DNA of 64,000 nt. Origin: SAR116 cluster alpha proteobacterium HIMB100. Lineage in GTDB: Bacteria > Pseudomonadota > Alphaproteobacteria > Puniceispirillales > Puniceispirillaceae. The position numbers and the translations under genes were made by a program. The stretch lies in NCBI GenBank assembly GCA_000238815.2, contig AFXB01000006.1:1-64000 (forward strand). The letters are read 5' to 3'. The notes below the pieces were generated by a model, which saw only the letters and a list, made by a program, of their open reading frames with translations, was not told the DNA's origin and did not search any database. Positions 28,884 to 39,357 of this stretch are shown here, one piece after another; the first letter of the stretch is position 1, and every line of letters begins with the position of its first letter.

Positions 28884-29687
28884 CTATTCTTTCAGCCGTG
28901 TAAAACGCCCTGATACGCGGCCACCTGATTTATTTGACAGCATCTTACTGATTCCAGTAGTGAAATCAACTTCCGCACGATCGCCGGCCAATTCTGTTTC
29001 GCCATCTTTGATCTGCACATCACCGGTTAATATGGCCTTATTTCCGGCCCGGTCATAGTCAGCTTCGTTTGATGTTGCGATGCTCCCGTTGGCCTGGATG
29101 ATGGTCACCTCGCCATTGGCTGTAATTCTGTCAATATTGTCAGCGTCGTTCAGAAAAATAGTAATATCCTGACCGGATAAATGTCGGCCATCCTTCAGCA
29201 TTATTTCAGCATCCTTGACCAGCTCTACCACTTTGTCTGAGCGTTTGAACAAGATTGTCTGTCCTGCTTTTGCTGTGCCGTCAGGCCCTGAAATCGCTGC
29301 CCCAGGCCCTTCAAGAAGATAGGTCAGGCTGGTCACATCATAATCCAGTATCTGGCCGCGCCCGTTATGCACATCATCTGAAAAGTTGACATCGCCATTG
29401 GCGATGATTCGTGTAATGGTCCTGGCATCTGTCTGCGGATTGTAAAAGGCTTTCAGTGAATCTGCTTTGATCTGCTGGTCCCCCTGCAAAGCTTCAGCAT
29501 TTCCAGAAGCATGATAAAATGCTTCTTTTTGGTTCCATTCCAGGCTGGTATCTGCATTGACGATCATGTCATCCGCAAAGCTCATCAGCGGGACGCTCAT
29601 CACCACAGCAATACTGCACAGGAATGTGAAGGCTTTGTTCTGCCATCTTTTGCTCTGGTTTGCCTGCGCAACTGTAACATTCATCAT
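28884..29687 (-). CDS. lptA: LPS transport periplasmic protein LptA (OstA-like)
   Basis: Periplasmic protein of 267 residues, the bridge that carries lipopolysaccharide from LptC towards LptD. A signal peptide spans about 1-39, with the hydrophobic core FLCSIAVVMSVPLMSFA. The mature part shows repeated OstA-type beta-jellyroll strands, for example GNAEALQGDQQIKADSLKA, ANGDVNFSDD and LTGDVQIKDGETELAGDRAE. It is longer than E. coli LptA (185 residues). It starts two bases after the lptC stop codon. Confidence 0.9.
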   Translation of the reverse strand: MMNVTVAQANQSKRWQNKAFTFLCSIAVVMSVPLMSFADDMIVNADTSLEWNQKEAFYHASGNAEALQGDQQIKADSLKAFYNPQTDARTITRIIANGDVNFSDDVHNGRGQILDYDVTSLTYLLEGPGAAISGPDGTAKAGQTILFKRSDKVVELVKDAEIMLKDGRHLSGQDITIFLNDADNIDRITANGEVTIIQANGSIATSNEADYDRAGNKAILTGDVQIKDGETELAGDRAEVDFTTGISKMLSNKSGGRVSGRFTRLKE

Positions 29688-29689
29688 TT

Positions 29690-30391
29690 TTATTTATCCC
29701 CGTCTTGTGTGATTTGCATCAGGCGCGCTTGTGTCTGTCCTTTGAACAGAATCACTTCTCCTCTGTTTTGTGATTCCATGCCTTGAGCCGTCAGTTCAAT
29801 TGCTGGCCCGGTTAAGCTGACAGGCATGTTCGTTTTCAGATCACCACTATCAATAAGAGCCGTCATTTGCTGGCTTTTCAGGACCATATCCTGCTGCTTC
29901 TGGTGAATCTGAACATTGCCTGTCATATCCAGAATTGCGGTATCAGCATTATAAATGGCCTCTTCTGAAAACAATGTTGTCTTGCCATCCAGGTCAGATT
30001 CGATCCAGCCGTCAGGTTTGAATAAATGCACCACACCTGCCTGGTCCGACCGTTCAATCACTTTGTCCGCTTCAATGTTAAACTTCAGGCCAGAAGCGCT
30101 CACCCCGGAATAACGGGCACCAGTCATTTGCAGCTGATCAGCGGGTGTCTTGCTGACAGTTTCCAGGCTGATGGAAATATTTTCAGATTCCGCATAGAAC
30201 CCGCTCCACCAAACGGTAATGCCGCCGACAGTCAGGCTGGCCAGTAATAAAATGAGGCTGACAGACAGACGCTGCCGGCCGCGGCCATTTTTGTTTCCGC
30301 TTTGTGCTGGCGACGCGTCCTCACGGCTGGCAAATAACGGTTTTGACGGCCTGTTGGTTTCTGTCACGTTACTATCCTTCTTACCATTCAA
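29690..30391 (-). CDS. lptC: LPS export protein LptC
   Basis: LptC, 233 residues, a single-span inner-membrane protein that passes lipopolysaccharide from LptB2FG to LptA. About 40 charged cytosolic residues precede one membrane helix (about 42-66, LILLLASLTVGGITVWW), followed by a periplasmic LptC/OstA-like domain. It lies five bases after the RNase D-like gene and two bases before lptA, so the three are almost certainly one transcript. Confidence 0.87.
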   Translation of the reverse strand: MNGKKDSNVTETNRPSKPLFASREDASPAQSGNKNGRGRQRLSVSLILLLASLTVGGITVWWSGFYAESENISISLETVSKTPADQLQMTGARYSGVSASGLKFNIEADKVIERSDQAGVVHLFKPDGWIESDLDGKTTLFSEEAIYNADTAILDMTGNVQIHQKQQDMVLKSQQMTALIDSGDLKTNMPVSLTGPAIELTAQGMESQNRGEVILFKGQTQARLMQITQDGDK

Positions 30392-30396
30392 ACCGC

Positions 30397-31008
30397 TTAA
30401 TGATGAAAAATATCCAGCGTTTCAAATCCTGCCCTGTCCAGCTCTGTGCGGGTGCGCAGAAACGCAAAGCAGGCCTCAGCCATTTCCAGTCGTCCAGTAC
30501 GGACCAGCATATCACGCAACCGTTCCTTCAGTTGATGTAAATGCAGGACATCTCCTGCTGCATAATCCTGCTGGGCTGTGCTGAGTATATCTGCTCCCCA
30601 ATCAGAAGATTGCTGCTGTTTAGAGATATCTAGCCCCAGAAGTTCGCGGCACAAATCAGACAAACCATGCCTGTCTGTATAGGTACGGCACAGCTTTGAG
30701 GCAATTTTGGTACAGAATATCTGTCCGGCAATGGGCCCGACATGCTGGTTCAGCATAGCGATATCAAATCGCCCGAAATGAAATAATTTTTCACAGGTTT
30801 CATCAGCCAAAAGCCTGACCAGGTTCGGGCAGGGCTGCTTGTCAGCGGCAATCTGGACCAGATGCGCATCACCGTCCCCTGCAGATAACTGAACCAGGCA
30901 TAACCGATCACGTTGCAGGTTCAGGCCCATTGTTTCTGTATCAATGGCTACCGCAGATCCAAGGGACAGCCCATTTGGTAAATCATGTTTATGAAAGAAG
31001 ATTGACAT
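30397..31008 (-). CDS. RNase D-like 3'-5' exonuclease
   Basis: Exonuclease of 203 residues with the DEDD-y catalytic set: AIDTETMGLNL (Asp, Glu), LFHFGRFDIAML (Asp) and DYAAGDVLHLH (Tyr, Asp). It has only the nuclease domain and lacks the HRDC domains of full RNase D (about 375 residues). In alphaproteobacteria this short form commonly lies directly upstream of lptC, as here. Substrates are probably tRNA or other structured RNA ends, by family analogy. Confidence 0.9.
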   Translation of the reverse strand: MSIFFHKHDLPNGLSLGSAVAIDTETMGLNLQRDRLCLVQLSAGDGDAHLVQIAADKQPCPNLVRLLADETCEKLFHFGRFDIAMLNQHVGPIAGQIFCTKIASKLCRTYTDRHGLSDLCRELLGLDISKQQQSSDWGADILSTAQQDYAAGDVLHLHQLKERLRDMLVRTGRLEMAEACFAFLRTRTELDRAGFETLDIFHH

Positions 31009-31041
31009 CGGTTATCTCTGCCTTGCTCAAAAGGGCTGTTG

Positions 31042-31635
31042 CTAGGGCCGGGCCTGCCTCTGGTGACTATAATAGCTGACCACATCCTGCTTGTCAGGTC
31101 TGCGGCGTTCTGTTGGGTCTTCATTTTTCATGCCAATATAGACAAAGCCTGCAAATCTATCTGTTCCTGCTGTGCCGCCCAAGGTGGTTAACAGCTTATC
31201 ATTATAAGCATACCATTCTGTTACCCATTGCGCCCCATATCCAAGAGCAAGAGCTGAGGTGAGCAGATTTTGGCAGACCGCACCGGCAGATAGCTGCATT
31301 TCCCAGAGCGGGATTTTGGGATGCTCCTGAGGGGAGGAGATCACCGCAACTACCGCACCTGTGCGGGTAAAGCGGGCAGCCTCAAATTCCAGCATGGCTT
31401 CTGTTGCGTCTGGGTTCAGGCGCTTGAATTCAGGCACCAGAACCTGCTGGCCCAGGTGACGGCCCTGTTCAGGTAAAATCACGCAAAGTCGCCAGGGCGC
31501 CAGCATAGCATGATCAGGAACGCGCAATCCGCATTCAATGATCAGCTCCAGGTCTGTTTCTGGCAGCGCGCTGTTAGTTAAATTCCGGATCACGACAGAA
31601 CGGCGGGTTCGGATAAACTCAAGAATCTCATTCAT
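31042..31635 (-). CDS. nitroreductase family protein
   Basis: FMN-dependent nitroreductase-fold protein, about 197 residues. The start MNEILEFIRTRRSVVIRNL is typical, with RTRRS as the FMN-phosphate-binding arginines; CVILPEQG, GAVCQNLLTSALALGYG and the C-terminal GFVYIGMK are also family features. I chose ATG 31635, nine codons inside the longest reading (31662), because the family begins there. It lies 33 bases upstream of the RNase D-like gene and may be cotranscribed with the lpt genes. The physiological substrate is unknown. Confidence 0.88.
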   Translation of the reverse strand: MNEILEFIRTRRSVVIRNLTNSALPETDLELIIECGLRVPDHAMLAPWRLCVILPEQGRHLGQQVLVPEFKRLNPDATEAMLEFEAARFTRTGAVVAVISSPQEHPKIPLWEMQLSAGAVCQNLLTSALALGYGAQWVTEWYAYNDKLLTTLGGTAGTDRFAGFVYIGMKNEDPTERRRPDKQDVVSYYSHQRQARP

Positions 31636-31752
31636 GCTTGTCTCAATCTGTGTGCGTCTCATGGCGCAAAACGGGCCAACTCTTTCGTTATAACAGACTT
31701 ATGAACAAGGTGACAGGCCAGGACAAACCAGCTGGCCTTTCAGCATAGAAGC

Positions 31753-31781
31753 AAAAAAAGAAGGGGCATTTCTGCCCCTTC
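31753..31781 (-). terminator. rho-independent terminator of katG
   Basis: On the minus strand a perfect 9-bp stem GAAGGGGCA/TGCCCCTTC closes on a GAAA tetraloop and is followed directly by seven T. It begins 34 bases after the katG stop codon. Confidence 0.93.
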
Positions 31782-31814
31782 CTCTTCATCAGTGCTAGCG
31801 TCAGTCAGCTTTTC

Positions 31815-33944
<2,130 letters not shown>

Positions 33945-34047
33945 TTATTTAGCTCCCTTAGGTGTTGTAGCGATTAGCAAAACTGAATTTTTTGGCGGCA
34001 GAAAGGCCTGTAAAATAGGATCAGCAAGCCTAGTCCGCCTCTCTGAT

Positions 34048-34076
34048 CATCTAAGCAGCCGACCGGGGAAAGTCAA
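34048..34076 (-). promoter_or_regulatory. candidate katG promoter
   Basis: On the minus strand TTGACT (34071-34076) is followed after 17 bases by TAGATG (34048-34053). The -35 is good and the -10 is poor, as in activator-dependent promoters. The region lies between the irr-like stop codon and katG, about 105 bases before the katG start. Confidence 0.4.
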
Positions 34077-34080
34077 CCTT

Positions 34081-34099
34081 GTTTGAACTCAATCTAAAC
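34081..34099 (-). promoter_or_regulatory. ICE-like inverted repeat upstream of katG
   Basis: On the minus strand the 19-mer GTTTAGATTGAGTTCAAAC is an imperfect inverted repeat ending four bases before the candidate -35. It matches about 10 of 14 defined positions of the iron control element bound by Irr. It could equally be a site for another peroxide regulator. Confidence 0.35.
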
Positions 34100-34116
34100 T
34101 GCTTCTGCTCAGTTTT

Positions 34117-34548
34117 TCATAGGCCGGATTTGCGTATCCTGATGGTCAGCTCGACAGCGTCCAGAACATAGCCGTCAGGCAGGTCAGGTAATTTGCCCAG
34201 CTGAACAGAACCGGTGTGAATATCGCTCAGCTCACCTGTTTCTACATTCAGAAAATGATGATGATCATGCAGGTTTGTATCATAAACCAGAGTATCACCT
34301 GCTCCATGCACTTCAGCCAGAAGCCCCGCGTCACAAAATTGCCGCAAGGTATTATATACTGTCCCGCGCGAAAGCCTGTCAGGGCCGTTGTTCAGCTGTT
34401 CATAAACATCTTCGGGACTGACATGGCGATCACACCCATCCAGCAACAGGCCAGCCAGCCGGATACGCTGACGTGTTGGGCGCAGCCCATGGCCTCGTAA
34501 GCGCGCGGCGATATCCTGATCCAGCTTCTGTTTGGCCATCGTCTTCAT
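34117..34548 (-). CDS. irr: Fur-family regulator, Irr-like
   Basis: Transcription factor of 143 residues with a winged helix (LRPTRQRIRLAGLLL, then SRGTVYNTLRQFCDAGLL) and a short dimer domain. It has the HDHHHF histidine cluster typical of Irr and lacks the CxxC zinc pairs of Fur and Zur, so Irr is the best match among the family (PerR remains possible). Irr controls iron and haem genes in response to haem status and oxidative stress. The gene lies directly upstream of katG. A second ATG three codons in is an equally possible start. Confidence 0.82.
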   Translation of the reverse strand: MKTMAKQKLDQDIAARLRGHGLRPTRQRIRLAGLLLDGCDRHVSPEDVYEQLNNGPDRLSRGTVYNTLRQFCDAGLLAEVHGAGDTLVYDTNLHDHHHFLNVETGELSDIHTGSVQLGKLPDLPDGYVLDAVELTIRIRKSGL

Positions 34549-34589
34549 ACCGAAAAAATGAAAGGCTATCCTGATTTTGTCAAGAACGC

Positions 34590-35558
34590 TTATAAGCGCC
34601 TGTGCGCCAGATAGGGGTTTGTCATCGCCAGACCCGCGCCCAGCAGGCCGGCTTTTTCAGCCTGTTCCTCGTCAATCAGGAACAGGGGGACTTGCCCGAC
34701 ATAATCTGAATAGGCACCATGTTCAGATAACCGCTGCAGAAACTGGCTCTCAGGCAGATAGGCTTTCAATTTTGGCGCTATACCGCCGGAAATATAAACG
34801 CCCTGCCGTGCGCCCGTGCTCAAAATACCATTGGCGATGAAATTCGCCAGAAGGTTAAAGAACAGGATGATGGCGGCGCGGGCCTGCTGATTGTCGTTTG
34901 CAGTCTCGGCGATTTGCCGGGCGGTAAGCGGGGGCTTGTCCTGAGCAACAAACTGGTAAAGATATTCAAGGCCACGGCCAGACAGACAGCTCTCAAACGA
35001 CACCACCTCTTCTTTGCTGCGCAGAAAATCAGAAAGTCCCTCCGGATCAGTATCGCGCAAAGCCAGAAGACCATTTCCGCCTTCTGTCTCCAGCGGACAC
35101 CAGCCTCCACCTGCCGGCAGGATCGCGGCAAAGCCCAGCCCTGTCCCTGCCCCTAAAACCAATACAGCTGTATCAGGATAGGGTGTTCCCTCACGCACCA
35201 CGGTAACGCCCTGCCGGTTCAGATAGGGCGGCACAAGAGCCTGAGCGGTAAAATCATTGATGATGGTCAGTGAGGATAACTGAAAACGGGATTTAATCTC
35301 TTGTTTGACAAAAGACCACTGATTATTGGTGAAATTCACCATCTGGCCATCAACTGGGCCAGCAACAGCAAGTGACATTCTGTTCGGTGTAATCTGGTGG
35401 GCTGTGCAGTAACGCTCCAAGGCGTCTGCCATGCTTGGAAAATCAGCGCAAGCATAACGGGTAAGATGCGAAACTGTGCCTGTCTCAGAGCCAGTCTGAT
35501 CTGGCTGATAACAGGCAAACCGTGCATTTGTGCCGCCAATATCTGCAACAATATCCAT
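34590..35558 (-). CDS. glk: glucokinase
   Basis: Glucokinase of the bacterial Glk family, 322 residues, phosphorylates glucose with ATP. The N-terminal phosphate loop is DIGGTNARFACYQ, followed by AVAGPVDG, NDFTAQALV with the catalytic aspartate, VLGAGTGLGFA and ETEGGNGLLA in place of the usual E(G)GH-type metal/sugar loop. It lies four bases after the transporter gene, so the two are cotranscribed. The zinc-binding cysteines of ROK kinases are absent, as expected for this family. Confidence 0.9.
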   Translation of the reverse strand: MDIVADIGGTNARFACYQPDQTGSETGTVSHLTRYACADFPSMADALERYCTAHQITPNRMSLAVAGPVDGQMVNFTNNQWSFVKQEIKSRFQLSSLTIINDFTAQALVPPYLNRQGVTVVREGTPYPDTAVLVLGAGTGLGFAAILPAGGGWCPLETEGGNGLLALRDTDPEGLSDFLRSKEEVVSFESCLSGRGLEYLYQFVAQDKPPLTARQIAETANDNQQARAAIILFFNLLANFIANGILSTGARQGVYISGGIAPKLKAYLPESQFLQRLSEHGAYSDYVGQVPLFLIDEEQAEKAGLLGAGLAMTNPYLAHRRL

Positions 35559-35562
35559 ACTA

Positions 35563-36477
35563 TTATCTCTCCGCCCTCAGATTTGCAGCTTGTGATGCCT
35601 GTCTGGCCAGGGTCATCTCACGGCGCGCGATATATAAGGTCGAAGCGAAAATAATGCTGGCCCCGGCCCATGTCCAGATATCACTGAGCTCAGAGAATAA
35701 AATCCAGCCAATCAGCGCCGCAAAGGGCAGGCGGGCATAATCAATTGCTGACACAAAGGAGGCATCTGCCAGCCCATAGGCACGGGCCAAAGCAAAATGG
35801 CCAATCGCCGCACAAGGGCCAAAGCCCAGCAGCCATAACCACAGCTCAGCCTCAGGCCAGCTCCACACAGACAAAGCAGGTATTAACGCCATTGGTGTCA
35901 TTAACAAATTCGAATAAAAGACGATCGTCAGCGCGGAATCACGGGCAGTCAGCGATTTGATCAGAAGCATAGTCACCCCCATCGCCAAGGCAGAACTTAA
36001 CGCCAACCCATGCCCTAAATTAAAGTCAACAAAACCAGGCCGAACGATGATCAGGGCCCCGCACAAGCTGATGATAATTGCGGTAATCCGGCGTAACCGT
36101 ACAATTTCGCCCAGGAAGACGAGCGCGCCTATGGTGGTGAAAATCGGTGCCAGAAAGCTCAGCGCGGTCTGCTCATCAATCGGAATATACGCAACAGCAA
36201 AGAACCATAGCCACATTGCACAGATACCGTTAACTGAACGGAACATATGCAATTTGAATTGCGGGGTTTTTAAGGTCTGTAATCCTGCGTGAACAACAAA
36301 GGGCAATAAGGTCAAAAGTGCGATCAGCAGGCGCAGAAATACAGTCTGGAACGGGTGCAAGCCAGCCATAGCCGCATGCCGGCCTATCGCTGCTATCATT
36401 GATAAGGCGAAACAGGCCAACAGCATCCACATGACAGCTTGTATCTGAGGTGAGGCGGAGGGTGTCCGAACAGTCAT
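35563..36477 (-). CDS. DMT superfamily (EamA) transporter
   Basis: Inner-membrane transporter of 304 residues with about ten hydrophobic segments arranged as two EamA repeats, for example AVMWMLLACFALSMIAAIG and GHGLALSSALAMGVTMLLI. A short basic C-terminus follows. Such proteins export or import small metabolites; the substrate cannot be told from sequence. It is tightly linked to glk downstream and about 80 bases from the SDR gene upstream. Confidence 0.88.
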   Translation of the reverse strand: MTVRTPSASPQIQAVMWMLLACFALSMIAAIGRHAAMAGLHPFQTVFLRLLIALLTLLPFVVHAGLQTLKTPQFKLHMFRSVNGICAMWLWFFAVAYIPIDEQTALSFLAPIFTTIGALVFLGEIVRLRRITAIIISLCGALIIVRPGFVDFNLGHGLALSSALAMGVTMLLIKSLTARDSALTIVFYSNLLMTPMALIPALSVWSWPEAELWLWLLGFGPCAAIGHFALARAYGLADASFVSAIDYARLPFAALIGWILFSELSDIWTWAGASIIFASTLYIARREMTLARQASQAANLRAER

Positions 36478-36556
36478 GCGTTATTAAACCGACAGGCAGC
36501 AAGGCTTGTCCAGCATTAAATCTTTTGTTCTGGCCAGACAGTCTGTTCTGGCTGAC

Positions 36557-37309
36557 CTATTTCCGCAAAGCAGGCAGACCAACACCTGTCGCCTCAAACC
36601 CGCCATCAGCAGCCAGGATCTGACCGGTGATATAGCTGGCCTTGTCTGATGCCAGAAAGGCAATCGCCTCGGCGATTTCTGCCTCGCTGCCATAGCGGTT
36701 CAGCGGCAGCGCATCATGATAGGCGTTGATAATGTCTTGGGTATGCACCGCCATTGCCAGCTTGGTGCGAACAGGCCCGGGACAGACACAATTTGCCCGA
36801 ATGCCATATTCACCTAATTCTGCTGCCTGCTGCAGGGTCAGCTGAATGACAGCTGCTTTTGATGTGCCATAAGCCACCCGCAGGGTTGACGCCCGCAAGC
36901 CCGAGATAGACGCAATATTCACCAGTGCGCCTTTGGTCTGTTTCAGCACAGGAATACAAGCCTGAGAGACCAGAAAAACACCATCAAGGTTGGTGGCCAT
37001 CACCCGCCGCCAGCGAGCAAAATCGGTGTCTTCTATTGGTCCGAAATCAGCCACACCTGCATTATTAACCACCACGTCAATCTGACCTGACCACTCTGAT
37101 ATGGCGGCAACCATCGCATTTACCGCCTCAGGGTCTGAAACGTCGCAGGCAAAAGCCTTTGCCCCGTCAACATCACACGCAGCCTTGTGCAGCTCGTCTT
37201 CGTCTCTGTCCACCATGGCGATCTGATAGCCATGCTGTGTCATCAGCTGCGCAGTGGCAAGCCCGATGCCGCGGGCCGCCCCTGTAATCAGGGCTGTTTT
37301 CCGGCTCAT
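36557..37309 (-). CDS. SDR family oxidoreductase
   Basis: Short-chain dehydrogenase/reductase of 250 residues. The Rossmann motif is TGAARGIG at about 8-15, then NNAG, the catalytic serine in NIASISGL and the YGTSK (YxxxK) pair. Asp at the end of strand 2 (MVDRDE) favours NAD over NADP. The start at 37309 follows CAGGAGA and overlaps the stop codon of the upstream thioesterase in an ATGA, so they are translationally coupled. A longer reading from 37375 would add 22 residues unlike the family. Substrate unknown. Confidence 0.92.
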   Translation of the reverse strand: MSRKTALITGAARGIGLATAQLMTQHGYQIAMVDRDEDELHKAACDVDGAKAFACDVSDPEAVNAMVAAISEWSGQIDVVVNNAGVADFGPIEDTDFARWRRVMATNLDGVFLVSQACIPVLKQTKGALVNIASISGLRASTLRVAYGTSKAAVIQLTLQQAAELGEYGIRANCVCPGPVRTKLAMAVHTQDIINAYHDALPLNRYGSEAEIAEAIAFLASDKASYITGQILAADGGFEATGVGLPALRK

Positions 37310-37737
37310 AATGCTGTCTCCTGTTTCGGGGGGAGGGAATAGGTCAGGCTGGCTGAAGCCACAGGATGTTCGCATCCCTCATCAGTTGCGGTGTAAATCA
37401 AAACATCACCGACCACCAGACGCCTGCCCAATTTATGTATGCGCGGCAAACCGATAAGGGCGTCTGTATCTGGTTTGCGCATGAAATTGATTGTTGCGCT
37501 TGTAGTGACGCTCAGCGCTTCAGGTCCGATTTGCTGTAATATGGCCAGATAAAGACTGACATCAGCCAGAGCAAACATCGCTGGGCCAGATACGGTCTGC
37601 CCCGGGCGCAGATTTTTTTCTGTTATGTTCATTTTGATGCGCAGCTCGCCTCTTTCATTGACCTTCACCAGAAAGTCACCAGCAACCTGGGGAAACTCTG
37701 TGGTTAAAAAATCTTGAAGCTGCTGTGCATTCATCAT
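37306..37737 (-). CDS. PaaI-family hotdog thioesterase
   Basis: Hotdog-fold acyl-CoA thioesterase of the PaaI type, 143 residues. The pattern PGQTVSGPAMFALADVSLYLAI contains the helix-start Asp/active-site region, and TSATINFMRKP matches the CoA-binding strand. The ATG at 37737 has AGGGGA upstream with a 7-base spacer. It heads a probable operon with the SDR, transporter and glk genes. Possibly the thioesterase and SDR act on the same acyl compound, but this is conjecture. Confidence 0.86.
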   Translation of the reverse strand: MMNAQQLQDFLTTEFPQVAGDFLVKVNERGELRIKMNITEKNLRPGQTVSGPAMFALADVSLYLAILQQIGPEALSVTTSATINFMRKPDTDALIGLPRIHKLGRRLVVGDVLIYTATDEGCEHPVASASLTYSLPPKQETAL

Positions 37738-37899
37738 GGTTTTGTCCCCTGATCTGTCTCACAAAAGAAAGATAAAAATCTAGGATCAGAAGCTTTGGGG
37801 GGCAAGATATTTCGCCCCTTTTCCCCTCAGGGGTTGGTGTTTCAGCTGCTTCACGCTAGCTTTGTGGGCAAGGGAAAATAAGAACAAGAGATAGTGCTG

Positions 37900-38331
37900 A
37901 TGAAATTGACCTTGCACCATATTAACTTGTCCACGCGGCAGGTTGAGGAAATGGATAAGTTCTATCGGGATGTGATCGGGCTGGCGACGGAGACAGACGG
38001 CCTTCCTGTATTGGAAAAGAAAAAAGGATATGCAGGAGATGTGGCCTTTGTCACCGATGGCCAGATTCAGATGCATCTGGCGGCTCAGGATATCGGGGCC
38101 GGGTTTCGCACAGGCCATATTGTGAACCCTGTTGTCCGTGGCCATATCGCCTATCGTACCGATGACATCGCCGCGTTCATGGCGCATTTGGATCAATTGG
38201 GCGTCCCCTATTCTGACTGGGGCGATCGGGCGGTGGCAGGCTGGCATCAGATCTTTTTTTATGACCCTGACGGTAATGTCATAGAAGTCCATCAGGTTGA
38301 CACAGCAGAGGATCAAAACAGCGATGGCTGA
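37900..38331 (+). CDS. VOC (glyoxalase/bleomycin-resistance fold) protein
   Basis: Metal-dependent VOC-fold protein of 143 residues made of two beta-alpha-beta-beta-beta modules: LHHINLSTRQVEEMDKFYRD with a metal-binding His, and HIAYRTDDIAAF followed by FFYDPDGNVIEVHQ with the second-module Glu/His. The start ATG 37900 follows AAGAGA. It overlaps the homocysteine methyltransferase gene by eight bases. Substrate unknown; lactoylglutathione lyase-like or dioxygenase-like activity are both possible. Confidence 0.88.
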   Translation: MKLTLHHINLSTRQVEEMDKFYRDVIGLATETDGLPVLEKKKGYAGDVAFVTDGQIQMHLAAQDIGAGFRTGHIVNPVVRGHIAYRTDDIAAFMAHLDQLGVPYSDWGDRAVAGWHQIFFYDPDGNVIEVHQVDTAEDQNSDG

Positions 38332-39232
38332 TCTTTCTTTTCTTGATGGCGGGCTGGGTCAGGAAATTCAGAACCGGGCCTCTGCCCAGCCGCACCCGCT
38401 TTGGTCAGTTAAGGTGATGTATGATGAACCTGAACTAGTCAGCGCGGTCCATCGCGATTTTATTACTGCAGGGGCGCGTGTGATCACAGCCAACACCTAT
38501 ACGGCCTCGCCGCCGCGCCTGCGCCGGGATGGCGATCTCCGCCAGATTGCCGATATTCATAATACCGCGCTTGCGCTGGCCCGGGCTGAGATGGACAAGG
38601 CAGGTGATCCAGACCTGCAGCTTGCCGGCTGTCTGCCGCCACTGGTAGGCTCCTACGTGGCTGAAGTCAGTATGGATTTTGGGGACTCGCTCACAGATTA
38701 TCGCCAGCTGGTGGCTCTGCAGTCAGGCAAGGTCGATCTGTTTCTGATTGAAACCATATCAAATATCGCTGAGGCCAAAGCGGCCCTGACCGCGGTGAAG
38801 GAAGCAGATATGCCCGGTTTTGTCGGGCTGACCATTTGTGATGATCATTCAAACAGGTTGCGTTCCGGCGAAGCATTGTCAGACGCGCTGGACCAGCTGC
38901 TCCCTCTTGGCCCGGACGGCCTCATGGTGAATTGCTCTTTGCCTGAGGCGGTCAGCAAAGCGATGTCTGTTCTGGCTGGTCTGCCGATACCGTTCGGGGG
39001 CTATGCCAATGGGTTTACCTCAATTGACGCCTTAAAGCCTGGCGGGACTGTGGCCAGCCTGTCTGCCCGCACCGATCTCGGCCCAGAGGCTTATGCCGAT
39101 TTTGCCTGTTCCTGGGTTGAGGCAGGCGCGACCATCATTGGCGGTTGTTGCGAGGTGGGGCCAGCTCATATCGCGCATCTGGCGCAACGTTTGCGTGATG
39201 ATGGTCACCGGCTGACCGGTTTGCCTGTTTAA
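38324..39232 (+). CDS. homocysteine S-methyltransferase family protein
   Basis: TIM-barrel methyltransferase of 302 residues, related to MmuM and the N-terminal module of MetH, which methylates homocysteine from a donor such as S-methylmethionine or a betaine. It opens LSFLDGGLGQEIQ, has the first zinc ligand in MVNCSLPEA and the zinc pair in GGCCEVGPAHI. The ATG at 38324 is preceded by AGAGGAT; the reading from 38297 adds nine unlike residues. It overlaps the upstream VOC gene, so they are coupled. The methyl donor is not known. Confidence 0.9.
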   Translation: MADLSFLDGGLGQEIQNRASAQPHPLWSVKVMYDEPELVSAVHRDFITAGARVITANTYTASPPRLRRDGDLRQIADIHNTALALARAEMDKAGDPDLQLAGCLPPLVGSYVAEVSMDFGDSLTDYRQLVALQSGKVDLFLIETISNIAEAKAALTAVKEADMPGFVGLTICDDHSNRLRSGEALSDALDQLLPLGPDGLMVNCSLPEAVSKAMSVLAGLPIPFGGYANGFTSIDALKPGGTVASLSARTDLGPEAYADFACSWVEAGATIIGGCCEVGPAHIAHLAQRLRDDGHRLTGLPV

Positions 39233-39357
39233 CAGGTTGAGTCATTCCACCAAAGTAGCCTCTGACTGAATTGGCGTTGGTGCGTGTGGTGTCTAGGGTT
39301 GCAAATTTTCAAAATGTGATGAAGATGCAAACTGAATTCTTGTGTGCTTGCAGAGCT

